Source of the DNA: Stropharia rugosoannulata
Taxonomy: Eukaryota > Basidiomycota > Agaricomycetes > Agaricales > Strophariaceae
Direction of reading: 5' to 3'
Length of the DNA: 64,000 nt
Assembly (NCBI GenBank): GCA_028532985.1
Contig: JANCIK010000013.1
Span: forward strand, 806,001-870,000
In this document: positions 46,504-57,005 of the stretch, piece by piece
How positions within the stretch are numbered: position 1 is the stretch's first letter
Layout: each line of letters opens with the position of its first letter
Notes under the pieces: model-generated
Database searches by the model: none
What the model saw: the letters and a program-made list of their open reading frames with translations, nothing else
What the model was told of the DNA's origin: nothing
Made by a program: the position numbers and the translations under genes

Positions 46504-48399
46504 CTAAAACCCGATTTGCAGCTGGATCAAGATACTTTCGCACTGTGAAATAACGTAGTTCGGATTTGTCGAGATAGGGGAATAAACGACATAACGGCTG
46601 CCAAACGTATTCGTTGATGTCACATTGTTGCAAAGGGCCCACTGGTCAGTGTGCCCGTTGACCGAGAGCACTGCAGGTCCAATAAATGGACCAAACTGAC
46701 TGACGGGGTTGGGCTATTTTACAAAGTTAAGATACACCTATTGGAAGTGGGTTGGAACACACCTTGGGACAGTACTGATTGTATGGCGCAACAAAAATAG
46801 TTCCGGTGGGTTCTGACAGCAAGAATTGCGCGCCGCCCACAGCAGGAGCCAGCGCAGCAACAAAGACATTTAGATTTTGGATGACGGCTGATAGCTGGTC
46901 TTGACTTTGTGCTCCACTTCCGAGTGTGAATTGTTTAACGTTTCCATTCACGTTGTCCTGCCATTATATCAGTCACTTGGGAACTACTCCGGGACAGGGT
47001 AAAGTGGTGAGCTTACGGTGAGTGCGACAGTGTTCTGCACGGTAGTCAAACTGACGACGCTGTCATTCCCGGTGATCACGATTCCTGTGAGCTGAGCTGC
47101 TGCGCCGCCCGTAGATGGCACCCACTCCAGGAAAAGAGTAAGTAAAGACAACTGGAAATTAGTAAGGCACGTTTGTGGGTTTGGTGGAGTCGCGCTTGTG
47201 TCCTCGTATACAGCCAGACGGTTGCCGGCCCCGCATAGTTCAGTCGCGTCCGCTACACAGACTTTATTACAGTCCGTGTCGGGCGCAGGACTAACGATTT
47301 CCATGTACGTATCACACCCTAGCATATAGTAATTAGTGATATGTACGATATATATTAAATATACTAAGCGCTTACAGCACTCTTGTCCAAACTCCAATCC
47401 GGCGAGTGGGAATCCGGCGGCTTTGCATGCCGCTGTACACCGCTCAGCATTCACGCCCCCCGAGACAGATACCGACGTCCCAAGCGTGCGGAACGTGGTC
47501 AAAACACCATCCCTGTCATTAAGTCAGCTAAACACAGACACTCGCTGATTAATACTACGTACTGGAAGCACCCCTTATACTGGAACGTTCCAGCGGTTTG
47601 CACAATGCTTGGTGTAGCTACTGGTGCAGTTGAACTAATGGTGGATGAGGTTGTAATCGTTGTAGTGGTCGAAGAAGTCGTGGCAGACCCTGTGGCACTG
47701 TGCGAAATTGATTTAGTAAGAGCGTGCCTCTGTCAGTCATCCAAAGATGTACCTCGTAAAGATGTTTATAGCATTAGCACCCCCACATATCTCTGCAGAG
47801 TTCCCGGTACATGCCATATTACAGCTGGTGCTGGAAATAGGAGCACCGGGAGATTCAATGACGTTGTCGCAATCTAAAAGTAGTGTCAGTTGAGAGACTT
47901 AGTGTGTAGTGGGCAGATGATACTTGCAGCATTCCTGCAAGACATGAATATTTTAATAAATATGTTCTGCGTTGCATATTGAAGACTTACGCGAGAGAAT
48001 TCCACGCCAGCGTATAAGTAGCCGCTAGGTGTGCAAAAGGCAAGACAGGACTCAATAGTCATGTTATTTACGTCGGTGAACGATGCGACGCGTAACGTTC
48101 GACTACTAGTGGAGTCACTAGGAGAAAGCACATTTAACCAATAAATCTTTTTAAAAAATGAAGGTACACTGCAATGGTATCACCTGTAACATCCAAGAGG
48201 CGCCCAACCTGAAGGGAGCGTAGATTGCCGAGCAGTCAACACAGAGGATGCATGTACACCATGACGAAGCTTGAAACAAGGCATATAAGTTCTAGTTGGC
48301 AAGAACGAGATGTGCATAAGTGCGGCCTACCGACGCCGAGAATAATAGCACGATTGACAAAGATTGAAGCACTGAATGCTTGATGAAAGACATGGACAT
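46504..48399 (-). CDS. Secreted protein with two WSC domains
   Basis: Ten exons (48331-48399, 48184-48269, 47991-48117, 47928-47934, 47753-47873, 47563-47697, 47376-47512, 47017-47318, 46763-46957, 46504-46713) encode 462 residues. After a signal peptide (SVLQSLSIVLLFSAS) comes WSC 1 (GWAPLGCYSD ... SCLAFC ... ECYCDNVIES ... CGGANAINIF), a Thr/Ser linker, WSC 2 (FQYKGCFQDG ... RCTAACKAAGFPLAGLEFGQ ... ECWCD ... LCGAGNRLAVYED), then about 200 residues of an unrecognised region (VQLTG-like TGIVITGNDSVVSLTTVQNT). WSC domains are cysteine-rich carbohydrate-binding modules of wall sensors and secreted enzymes. Exon 4 is only seven bases (GAATGCT) with a GC donor behind it; without it the ECYC motif and frame are lost. 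Confidence 0.87.
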
Positions 48400-50267
48400 A
48401 CTTCTGTACGCGATGGGGCCCCAAGTATGGTTGCAATGAAGTCAAGTCAAGGCCTTATATGCATTCTGAAGCGGCCACCTATAACGTGATATAAGGGCAG
48501 GGAAGGGCGGGGACCGCTTTATCCGACTTCTATTACCTTTTCATCATAATGAGAATGTCATTCTTACTGAGACGAAGTGTCATTGATTTCTCCATGGTCC
48601 AGCGATCGAGTCAGTGCTGAATGTTAACCGTTCAAGTACTGTAAAGACGTACCGAAGCACCCGGAAATCCCTTTAAGTCTACCATATACGCCAGTTTGAA
48701 GTCCTGATCATGACAGGCTTTCAATACGCCCATGAAAAGCGCAAGAAAAGTCACGCAAAGGTTATTTATAACACGACGGATAATTGACATTGGCAGTGTG
48801 TGCCTTACACATGATGATCGATGAAGCTGAAGTGAGGTCCTTGAAAGCAAGCTATGAAAAGCAATTGCTAACTGCTAGACTATTTTCTATTGCTTCTGAA
48901 TCGTTGCCTACACCTGCTAATCTTGCATGCGTTCACCTGAGTAGTACTGGCAGTATTGAACATGCACTCCTGGAGTTTTTATGCGAACGCATAGGCGAAT
49001 CTCCGTTGCATGCTATTCCATCAGCTCTGTCAATGTCCAAATAACAAAACCCAATACATGTGTACATGTGGCTCGCATGTCTTCGCTGTAAAGTCAATGT
49101 CGGCCAAGAGCTTGCCTGTTCATAAACCCATCTGATATGTCCCCGCCAACAGGTACATTATGAAATGTGCCCAAGGAATGTAAGGATGGCGGCGAGGGCA
49201 GACAGTGTCCAGCGTTGAAACAAAAACGAGGGGACGAATGCTTAGGCATGGTGAAGCCACGGTTCCGGGCAAGCAGTGCTAGTGAGCTTGAACGCAAGGC
49301 GGAAATAAGAAACAGCACAGAAGTTGTGCATGTATCTGCACTTTGCCGTCACGAGAAGTTCCACATTACAAGTAGAATCTATCAAGTATTCAAATATTCA
49401 AACTGAGCCAAGTTGCTTGTAAATTGAGTTTCTGCTTGCTCACCTCAAGTGTCTAGCATAATACACGCTTAGGGTCAGACGCTCTGAATCCAGACTTGTC
49501 CATGCCAGTTTTTAGCCACTCGAACTTGGGTGTACATCGCATGTGTTTGCCACGTCGTCGTCAAATCGTGAGTCGTCGCGTCTTATTGAATGCGCGGAGT
49601 CTTCGGTCGACTCGTTGAATTTCCGAATTTCCAGTGTTGTAATTGTAATGGTGTACCAGATCCGTAATGAGATCGCATACCTGTTTCCTGAGATGTACCT
49701 CTTGAACTTTGATGAATCCTCATCAGTACTCAGGCCCAGGGGGGGTGGACTCGGGAGCAACTCGGGAGTCGGACTCGGGGACGGCCAAGGGACGGCCCTA
49801 AATTGCTGAATGTCACAAACAAGTCACATTTAACTTTCCCACGACATCGAGGAGTGGCACTTCAAGCTTCAAGCTTCAACGGTGCACTCCTAGAAACGCC
49901 CTAAGCGCTCGGCGTAGAATTTTTGGGGCACTTTATATAGCTTGTTCCCCTAATAACATAATAATAAGTCATACATTTACTGCTTCATCTAAGTCTTCCG
50001 TGCATGAGTGCCAGTCCGACGCGCCGACGCGACAGTTTTGGCAACTTCTCCAACTTCTGCAATGATTTTTCGCAAATTTGTTGACGGAATCGATGAACAT
50101 GATCCACCGTAACCGTAAGATACAAGTACGACATACATCGGAACATATCAAGCTAAATATCTTTATTTAACCTACTGTGAGAGCTGTATCTATATGTACG
50201 TATACCTGTAGTAACCAGGTGGTCTAATCTGAATGACCAGTGAGAACAGTACTTTGAAAAGCCCTGC
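48400..50267. other. Long intergenic region, no gene supported
   Basis: About 1.9 kb. A minus-strand frame at 48632-48783 starts like a signal peptide (IIRRVINNLCVTFLALFMG) but has no continuation I can splice. Short ACTCGGG repeats lie at 49738-49790. Otherwise nothing convincing. Confidence 0.4.
49738..49792. repeat. Cluster of GGACTCGGG words
   Basis: GGACTCGGGAGCAACTCGGG is followed by AGTCGGACTCGGGGACGG and AAGGGACGG. Such sub-terminal ACTCGGG arrays are seen at ends of some DNA transposons in mushrooms, but no matching inverted copy was found nearby. Confidence 0.3.
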
Positions 50268-50713
50268 ATGAGGTCCGCAGTTGTACTGTATGTGTTGATC
50301 CGACTACTAGCTCCTGTGCCAGTCGGGGAGAGATTATCTATATCTAGTACGATAGCGAACATTAAGGCAAGAGACAAGGCTAGAAGTAGTCATCAGAATC
50401 TGTTGGCTTTCCATGATGAACCTGGAGTCATTCTTCAGAAAGATCAGACCATCTATATGTTGGTTATTGCGTATCTGTGAACAAAGTACATATACAACTG
50501 AACATCTTCAGGAATAAAAGTGGACACGACATATTTATGCATCCAAGTTATCTTGTTCAGAGATTTGTGAGAGATATCAATTCTAGCTCATTGAAATATC
50601 AATCGATCCAAATTGAAGACCTTGAATCTTGGAAAAATGCATCATATCATGAAGATTTAATCTCACGCGCCTGTGATGATCAACACAACAAGAAATCTGA
50701 AGAGGAAGTCTGA
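50268..50713 (+). CDS. Hypothetical short protein upstream of DUF6533 copy B
   Basis: Two exons (50268-50469 and 50515-50713) join in phase across a 45-base intron (GTATCT donor, CTTCAG acceptor) to give about 133 codons. The product has a hydrophobic N-terminal part (MRSAVVLYVLIRLLAPVPVG), a middle with LLAFHDEPGVILQKDQTIYM and a charged C-terminal part (IEDLESWKNASYHEDLISRA, then ending KKSEEEV). The frame is open upstream of the ATG too, so the 5' end is uncertain. No family is recognised. It lies 92 bases before copy B and could be a remnant or a first part of something larger. Confidence 0.33.
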
Positions 50714-50805
50714 TAATACTGTAACAACCGGACAAGATATAAGAAATGTTTACTACTTCCTCTGTAGGAATAGGACTCGGGCGTTTTCTCCTACTCATTT
50801 CTAGC

Positions 50806-52039
50806 ATGACTCAAGAGGAAATTATAGCATACCAGCTGCAAATCACAGTTTATGGTGCCGTTGGGGCCCTCGCTGTAAGCTTCAACATTTATCATCAACA
50901 TTTATCATTTTAAAATGAGTGTGGTTCTAATTGTTGCTCAGGTTCTAGTTTGGGACATACTGGACAACTGGCATAAGGACTGCCAGCTTCTGTTTGGCAG
51001 TGAGCGGAAAGGCTCACTAGGATCTGCAACAGCATATGTTGTCTCTAGGTACAGTGGTTGCAGTGACCTTGCTAGGACGTTAAGCCAAGTTGCGAGCTTA
51101 TGTATCCCCCAGATTTGCGGCGTTAGGATACGCACTTACTGAAGTGATATTTTTCAGTAAGTACCGTTACGCTGCATATATAATAAGTAGTGATGATTAA
51201 CCTCTATATGTGTCCAGCTGCACCAATGCATCACTGCGAACTAGTGGGCAAACTAGCAAACGCGTGGTGTCCACTGGCACTAGTTTCCACCGCATATCTA
51301 TTTTTCCTTCGCCTTTGTGCAGTTTACAGTCACTCCAAAACAGTACGGACCACATTTCTGCTGTTCTTGCTAGGCCTACTCGTGGCAGTTGTATTTGTTC
51401 CCTTTTCAATGACTGGCGGGCCCCGGAAGTTTGCGCCTTTGTATTGTGGATATACACATGTGGCAACTTCCCATTCTATCGAAGAGATCGCTCCGCTGGT
51501 ATATGATACCCTTGTGTTCTTAGCTATATCATGGCGCCTCTCTCGAAACTCCCCCTTGCATTCCAGCGACGAGAAGGATCTCGGCAACATTTTATTTGGA
51601 AGAAATTTGCCCGCCTTCACAAGAATGATTTTACAGGATGGCCAACTATATTATTTGTGAGTCGGGATTTAGTGCAAGCTTTGCTGTTATTACATTCAGT
51701 GTCTGAACTATCGAGATATATAGCATTACCTTGATAGCGGGTCTGGCTGCAGCCATCCTGACTCTTCACCCCGGTGTCCCAGGCCCACTGAAGGTACTAG
51801 CAGACGATCCATACCTCGCTCTGGTAAATATCATGGCTTGCCGGGTGTACCGCAACACACTATCAGCAGTATTTCTACCGGGATCAAAGAATATGGATAG
51901 GGCCAACCGAATTAAGGCATCCTATCCTATTCAAATAATCAAATCCACTGTCATTTCGCAAGAAACTTCAACCCTCAATATTTTAGAAATCAATAGCAAG
52001 CTTACGGAGTCCACTGCTTGCAACACGGAGCAATGTTAA
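50806..52039 (+). CDS. DUF6533-type multi-pass membrane protein (copy B)
   Basis: Five exons (50806-50874, 50942-51048, 51113-51156, 51218-51656, 51724-52039) encode 324 residues. Blocks match copy A: ITVYGAVGALAVLVWDILDN, SRFAALGYALTEVIFF, LANAWCPLALVSTAYLFFLR, LCAVYSHSKTVRTTFLLFLL, VPFSMTGG, LVYDTLVFLAISWRLSRNS, NLPAFTRMILQDGQLYYF and NIMACRVYRNTLSAVF. Only the C-terminal tail differs strongly (no Ser/Thr-rich end; contains IIKSTVISQETSTLNILEIN). The first four exons have exactly the lengths of copy A. The gene points the other way relative to copy A, about 15.4 kb away. Function is unknown. Confidence 0.86.
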
Positions 52040-53561
52040 TCTTCTCATATGGAGTGCATTTGGAGTGCACTGAGGTACGGACGGCGATAGTTAGGATCTC
52101 CGTTGATAAGTCCAACGAGGTCGATTTCACAGGGTAGTGCTATGCTGATATCGTATGCTTAAATGAAATCACTGTGTAGATCAGTAAATTAAAGATTTCA
52201 ATTACCAATAAGACAGCACGATAGTAAGAAAGTAAAATCCTAACACCACGTCCCCGCGTCCTGCCACACTCAGTTTCTGGACCTCACTTGAAGCGCACCA
52301 CGCCGATGATGGAATACCGCAGGGTCTGCGTTTATAAAGTCGATCTGCGCTTTCCTGTAAGTATCGGGTATCATGGTAGTGTTCACTCCATTTAGCTGGA
52401 GTATCCTTTGGCTCTGTGGTGTGTACTGGGTCCATGTCGGCCCTTATAACAAACGTCAGCCCAGCTTTCTGCAGAGCAAATTATTAACATGTTACTCACG
52501 ACGTGTGCCTCGTCCGTCGTTCGGGTCCATGGAAGTCGCGAAAGACAACCAGTAGTCAACCATCATAGCGCTCAGTGTCTGCGACCCCGGTGCAGTATCT
52601 GACACGCTCCCGAAGACAAAGTCAACCTCGGAGCCATGAGAAACTGAAAGGTAATATTAATATGGGCGCTATGTGCCAGTTTTAGAATGATTCGCACCTC
52701 CTAGCTGGGGCGGATTCTCTGGCTGAGGTTGAGTAAACAAGTAACCGTACGTTTCCACACCTAAGTTACTTGCTGCTTGGATCCAACTTCGCCTCTGCGA
52801 ATCAAAGCTCAAATCACCGTCTGAAATAAAAACAAACCCGCCGTGAGTATACGGGAAACTATCCTGAACGTTTACCAGCTCACTCACTGAGTGCGGCTAG
52901 TCTCTTATAACCTGCCGGGAGCCCAAATGTGAGTTGCCCCGTGCCATAAGGAGAGCCTTCTGCTGGGTCATCTGGGTAAAGCTGGAGCAACATATCCGCT
53001 GTAGTATTTAGAACGGCGGCGCTGAGAAGCGGCGGGGAGTAGCTCTGCAAGATTGATGCGCGGATGGCAGCATCCGTCAGTGCTGCAGGAGTCGTCGGGG
53101 TGAAGAGTGTGCCTGCAGAGGAAATCAGTACATAAATTCACTGCCTGATCCCAGCACTTTACCTTCATCCAAATTCGTCCCCGCAATAAATGGTATGCGT
53201 GCAAAGTTTTTCTGCGCGATGAGTTTTGACGCGATATCCGGGAACACGCCCCCGGGTCCGTCTATTGTCGGGTCATAGCCAAATAATTCGGTAACTTCAC
53301 CAATTCCAGCAATAACACCGTCCAACAGGTCTGCAGTGTTCGCCTTGCGCAAGCAGTCAAATGTGTCCGTTGACTTGGCAACTGACGCGCATGAGGGAAC
53401 GCCGGCTACAAAGTTTTGCCAATCCACTTCGCGGTGTGACGCGTTGAATTCGAGAGCTGTTGCTGCCGACCCCGACTCAAATATCTAGGAAGGGGAAATT
53501 ATGTTCTCATAAGCTCGCCGACAACATGAAGATACACATACAGCCGCTCGTGCAAGCCTTT

Positions 53562-53566
53562 CAAAT
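53562..53566. repeat. Left target-site duplication, CAAAT
   Basis: CAAAT directly precedes the left LTR and recurs at 58430-58434 directly after the right LTR. Five bases is the usual length for Copia elements. Confidence 0.9.
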
Positions 53567-53802
53567 TGTTAAGATTTGGCGCAGTGGTAAGGAATAAATC
53601 TATGCTATTGTACTCGTCTACACATCCTTTATATACCTGTAGCTAAGTATTCTAGAACTATCTACAACTGTCCATAGAATGTGTATGAGTAATACAGAAT
53701 GAAGATATGAGTCAGTGGAATAAAGATGAAGAGATTGTGGAGTACAATGGAATAAACTAGAAGTGTGTAGTGGACGACTACTATGTATGTGTATTTCCAA
53801 CA
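53567..53802 (-). repeat. LTR, 3' copy in element orientation
   Basis: 236 bases, TGTT...AACA on both strands, base-for-base the same as 58194-58429 as far as I can see. In element orientation it begins TGTTGGAAATACACATAC. Confidence 0.93.
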
Positions 53803-53811
53803 CTCCCCCTT
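53803..53811 (-). other. Polypurine tract, AAGGGGGAG
   Basis: Directly abuts the 3' LTR in element orientation, the position used to prime plus-strand DNA. The expected end of pol (TAA at 53810-53812) overlaps it. Confidence 0.8.
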
Positions 53812-53946
53812 AGTCGGCCAAGACACCAATTCTGTGAGTAAAGTTCTCGTGTATGACTCGTGGTAATCCCTTGGTAAATAAGTCGGCCAAATTATATGTA
53901 GTGTTAATGTAGACAATATTTAGAGTGCCACATTCGACTAAGTCCC

Positions 53947-56940
53947 TTAAGAAATGATAGGCAATGTCGATGTGCTTTGTGCGAGCATGGAATTCTGGAT
54001 GATGTGCAATAGATATTGCTGATTGATTATCCGAGAAGATAGTGGTTGTTTTAGGAAGGGAAAGTCTAGTTCACGAAGCAGTGAACGATGCCACAGTACT
54101 TGCTTTGCAACATGTGTGGTGGCAATATATTCAGCTTCTGCTGTTGAGAGAGCAACTGTAGCCTGTTTCTTTGAGCTCCAAGCAACGGCTCCCCCTGCAA
54201 TGCATACAACATATCCACTGATTGATTTCCTGTCATGTCCAGAAGCCCAGTCGGCATCACAGTAAAATTGCAGTTCATCAGACAAGGTGTCGTCTGATCC
54301 ACCATAGGTAAGCTTTTGAGTTCGTGTACCTTTGAGATAACGAAATACACGCTTGATGGCACTCCAGTGCTTCGGTTTTGGGTCACTTGTGAATTGTGCA
54401 AGTTTATTCACAATGTAAGCAATGTCTGGTCGTGTTCCCAGTGCTAAATACATTAGGGATCCAATAAGCGTAGCAAATGTTGACGAGATCCGAGTGGTAG
54501 AGTCGTCTTGGGTGCCTAACTTATAATCAGGTGTATCTTCATTGTCAAGCTTCACATTTGGGTCAGTTGGTGTCGTCACAGGATTTGCATCACACATTCC
54601 AAATTTTTCCAGGAGTTTATCGATGTAATGAGTCTGTGAAAGCGTGATTAAACAGTCCTCCTGATGTATTTTGAATCCCAAAAGAATAGAGGGTTGGCCT
54701 AGTGATTTTACATCGAATTTGGATTTCAGTTCTTTCTCCACAAGATCGTTAAGCGTAGTGCTTGTTGAAATGCCAATAAAATCATCGACCCAGACCAGTA
54801 GAATTGTGAATTCATTTCCATTTCGTCGAATATAGCAACAGTAATCAGTCTTGAGCTGTGTGAACCCAATTTCATTTAATGCGCTGTTGAGTTCGTGGTT
54901 CCACACATTTCCTGCTTGTTTAAGTCCGTAAAGCGAGCGGATAAGTCGACAAACTTGTCCTGAATTGTCGTCGTAGTGTGGAGGTTGAGCCATGTAAATT
55001 AACTCGTTGACGTAGCCGTTTAAATAGGCTCCTTTCACGTCAAATTGTCGAAGGTGTAGATTGTGCACAGCACTGATTGCGAGCAGTGTGCGCAAAGTTT
55101 CAAAGCGCATGACTGGTGCAAAAGTTCCATCTTCACTGTAATCTGTGCCTGGTTTCTGAGAGAAACCTTGGACAACAAGTCGTGCCTTGTACTTGGTGAT
55201 ATTTCCGTGCTCGTCTCGCTTCTTGGTAAATACCCATTTGCATCCAACTGTTCTTCGTCCTTCGGGTAAGTATTCTTTTTCCCAAGTACCCATTTTAATT
55301 AATGTATCATATTCGTCGTCCATAGCAGTCTTCCATTGTGATGCTTCATGTCCATTAAGTGCTTCTTCAGCTGTGCGAGGTATATCTGGTTCGCTGATAG
55401 AGTATGCACACTCTACTTCATCCAGCAGCACTTCTCGTATAACTTCTTGTGCCAAATTAGTGCGTTCGTCCGAGATAGCTTTTGCGCGCGAGGATATAGT
55501 TGGTCTCGTGACGTCTGGTGGTGTATAAGATGTAAGACGGTCAGAGGGTTTGCGAGCATCTGGATTTCCAATTAGTTTATAGTCTATGGGTGCCTGATGT
55601 CTGGAAGAGCGTCGAAGCTCGTTTGTATTTGCCTCCCCTGGCTCTATGTGACTTGTGTGCAGTTCTGGGGCTGGAGACGGCGATGGGGAAGGTGTGTATC
55701 GAAGTTGTGGTTGAATGGTAGGCTTTGGGACTTGTAATAATTTATATGCATCGTTTGTGGTCCTCTGGGGGTTCTGCATATTTGAAGGTTCGATTTGCGA
55801 GGCTGGAACACTCCCTGGCTCCCCCTCAGCCTGCAAACTCGGTGGTGCATCATTAAGCACAACTTCTCTGAGTTCTTCGTCCTCATTAAATGCCACATTG
55901 CGAGATGATTTAATATTTCGATGCTGAGGGTCATAATAACGCACAGACTTTGATCCCTCATTAAATCCCACAAATATCATCTTTTTCGAGCGAGGTTTGA
56001 GCTTGGATAAGTTCCTGGTCTCGTCTAGCACCCAGATATCACACCCAAACTCCCTCAGGTGCGAAACATCCGGTTTTCGTTTATGCCATGCCTCGTAAGG
56101 TGTCATACCCTCCAGAGCTCTCGTAGGTGCACGATTTCGCAAATAATTTGCATATGCCACAGCTTCATCCCATAAATAAAGTGGCAGGTCTTTTTCGATG
56201 AGCATTGCACGTGCAAGCTCCAAAAGTGTGCGGTTGTACCGCTCTGCGACGCCGTTTTGTGAAGGGGAATAAGGTGCTGTATTTTCTATTTCAATGCCTC
56301 GTTTAGCCGCCCATGTTTTGATCCGAGCATTGATTAATTCTGTTCCATTGTCGAAGCGTAGATACTTTGGGTACACCCCAAATCGTTGTTTAACTCGTTC
56401 TGCATGTTCTTCAATCTTGTCAGCTGCTTCTGTCTTGTCCCGTAAAAATAATACAGAGTTATAGCGCTTTGCGTCGTCCATAAATGTGATGTAATAATAA
56501 AATCCTCCAATAGAGCGGACCCCAATTGGTCCCCACACATCACTCATAGTGCGCTCCCCAGGTGTGTCAGAGCGATGCTCCGCTTCAGTAGGATATTTCT
56601 TGCGGGTCTGTTTGGCTTGAATACATGCTTCACATGATCGAGGGGGTATGGATGTCTCGTCTACTGACATTCCATTCACAAGATTATCCCTATTAAGTTT
56701 TTGTAGTGATTGAATGTTAATGTGGCCATATTTTCGATGCCATTGTGCCCAGCTGAGTTTCTGTGTTGTGGCGACATTTGCACGTTCCTGTGAGATGATT
56801 TGTGCACGTGCATTTAGCAAGTATAAGCGCCCATGTTTGGCTCCATTTCCTATGACTTTGTTTGTGCGGCTGAAGAGTATGCACTTTCCTCCTCCAAAGG
56901 TTACGTGTCCTCCATTTTCGTCTAGGCGAGCGAGAGACAA
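53947..56940 (-). CDS. Retrotransposon pol: integrase, reverse transcriptase, RNase H
   Basis: The frame covers 997 codons but its real start is upstream, in the frame shifted relative to gag. The GAG-pre-integrase zinc finger shows as WHRKYGHINIQSLQKL with CEACIQAK, the integrase core as FDNGTELINARIKTWAAKRG and NGVAERYNRTLLELAR. RT follows with GCKWVFTKKRDEHGNITKYK, QFDVKGAYLNGYVNELIYMA, SLYGLKQAGNVW and the catalytic LLVWVDDFIGIS. RNase H starts with YCDADWASGHDRKSISGY and STAEAEYIATTHVAKQVLWH. Near 54051-54060 one base appears missing, after which the frame ends at 53947 instead of running to 53810; the conserved DNQSA region of RNase H falls in the other frame. Confidence 0.92.
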   Translation of the reverse strand: MSLARLDENGGHVTFGGGKCILFSRTNKVIGNGAKHGRLYLLNARAQIISQERANVATTQKLSWAQWHRKYGHINIQSLQKLNRDNLVNGMSVDETSIPPRSCEACIQAKQTRKKYPTEAEHRSDTPGERTMSDVWGPIGVRSIGGFYYYITFMDDAKRYNSVLFLRDKTEAADKIEEHAERVKQRFGVYPKYLRFDNGTELINARIKTWAAKRGIEIENTAPYSPSQNGVAERYNRTLLELARAMLIEKDLPLYLWDEAVAYANYLRNRAPTRALEGMTPYEAWHKRKPDVSHLREFGCDIWVLDETRNLSKLKPRSKKMIFVGFNEGSKSVRYYDPQHRNIKSSRNVAFNEDEELREVVLNDAPPSLQAEGEPGSVPASQIEPSNMQNPQRTTNDAYKLLQVPKPTIQPQLRYTPSPSPSPAPELHTSHIEPGEANTNELRRSSRHQAPIDYKLIGNPDARKPSDRLTSYTPPDVTRPTISSRAKAISDERTNLAQEVIREVLLDEVECAYSISEPDIPRTAEEALNGHEASQWKTAMDDEYDTLIKMGTWEKEYLPEGRRTVGCKWVFTKKRDEHGNITKYKARLVVQGFSQKPGTDYSEDGTFAPVMRFETLRTLLAISAVHNLHLRQFDVKGAYLNGYVNELIYMAQPPHYDDNSGQVCRLIRSLYGLKQAGNVWNHELNSALNEIGFTQLKTDYCCYIRRNGNEFTILLVWVDDFIGISTSTTLNDLVEKELKSKFDVKSLGQPSILLGFKIHQEDCLITLSQTHYIDKLLEKFGMCDANPVTTPTDPNVKLDNEDTPDYKLGTQDDSTTRISSTFATLIGSLMYLALGTRPDIAYIVNKLAQFTSDPKPKHWSAIKRVFRYLKGTRTQKLTYGGSDDTLSDELQFYCDADWASGHDRKSISGYVVCIAGGAVAWSSKKQATVALSTAEAEYIATTHVAKQVLWHRSLLRELDFPFLKQPLSSRIINQQYLLHIIQNSMLAQSTSTLPIIS

Positions 56941-57005
56941 TAGACTGTTTTCGGCTTCAGGAACATAAAGTACATTTGACAGACAGTGTGTAATAATTTT
57001 GCCAT

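Noticed and set aside
48632..48850. Minus-strand frame with a signal-peptide-like start
   Set aside because: The hydrophobic N-terminus is attractive, but after the GTACGT donor no in-frame second exon could be found.
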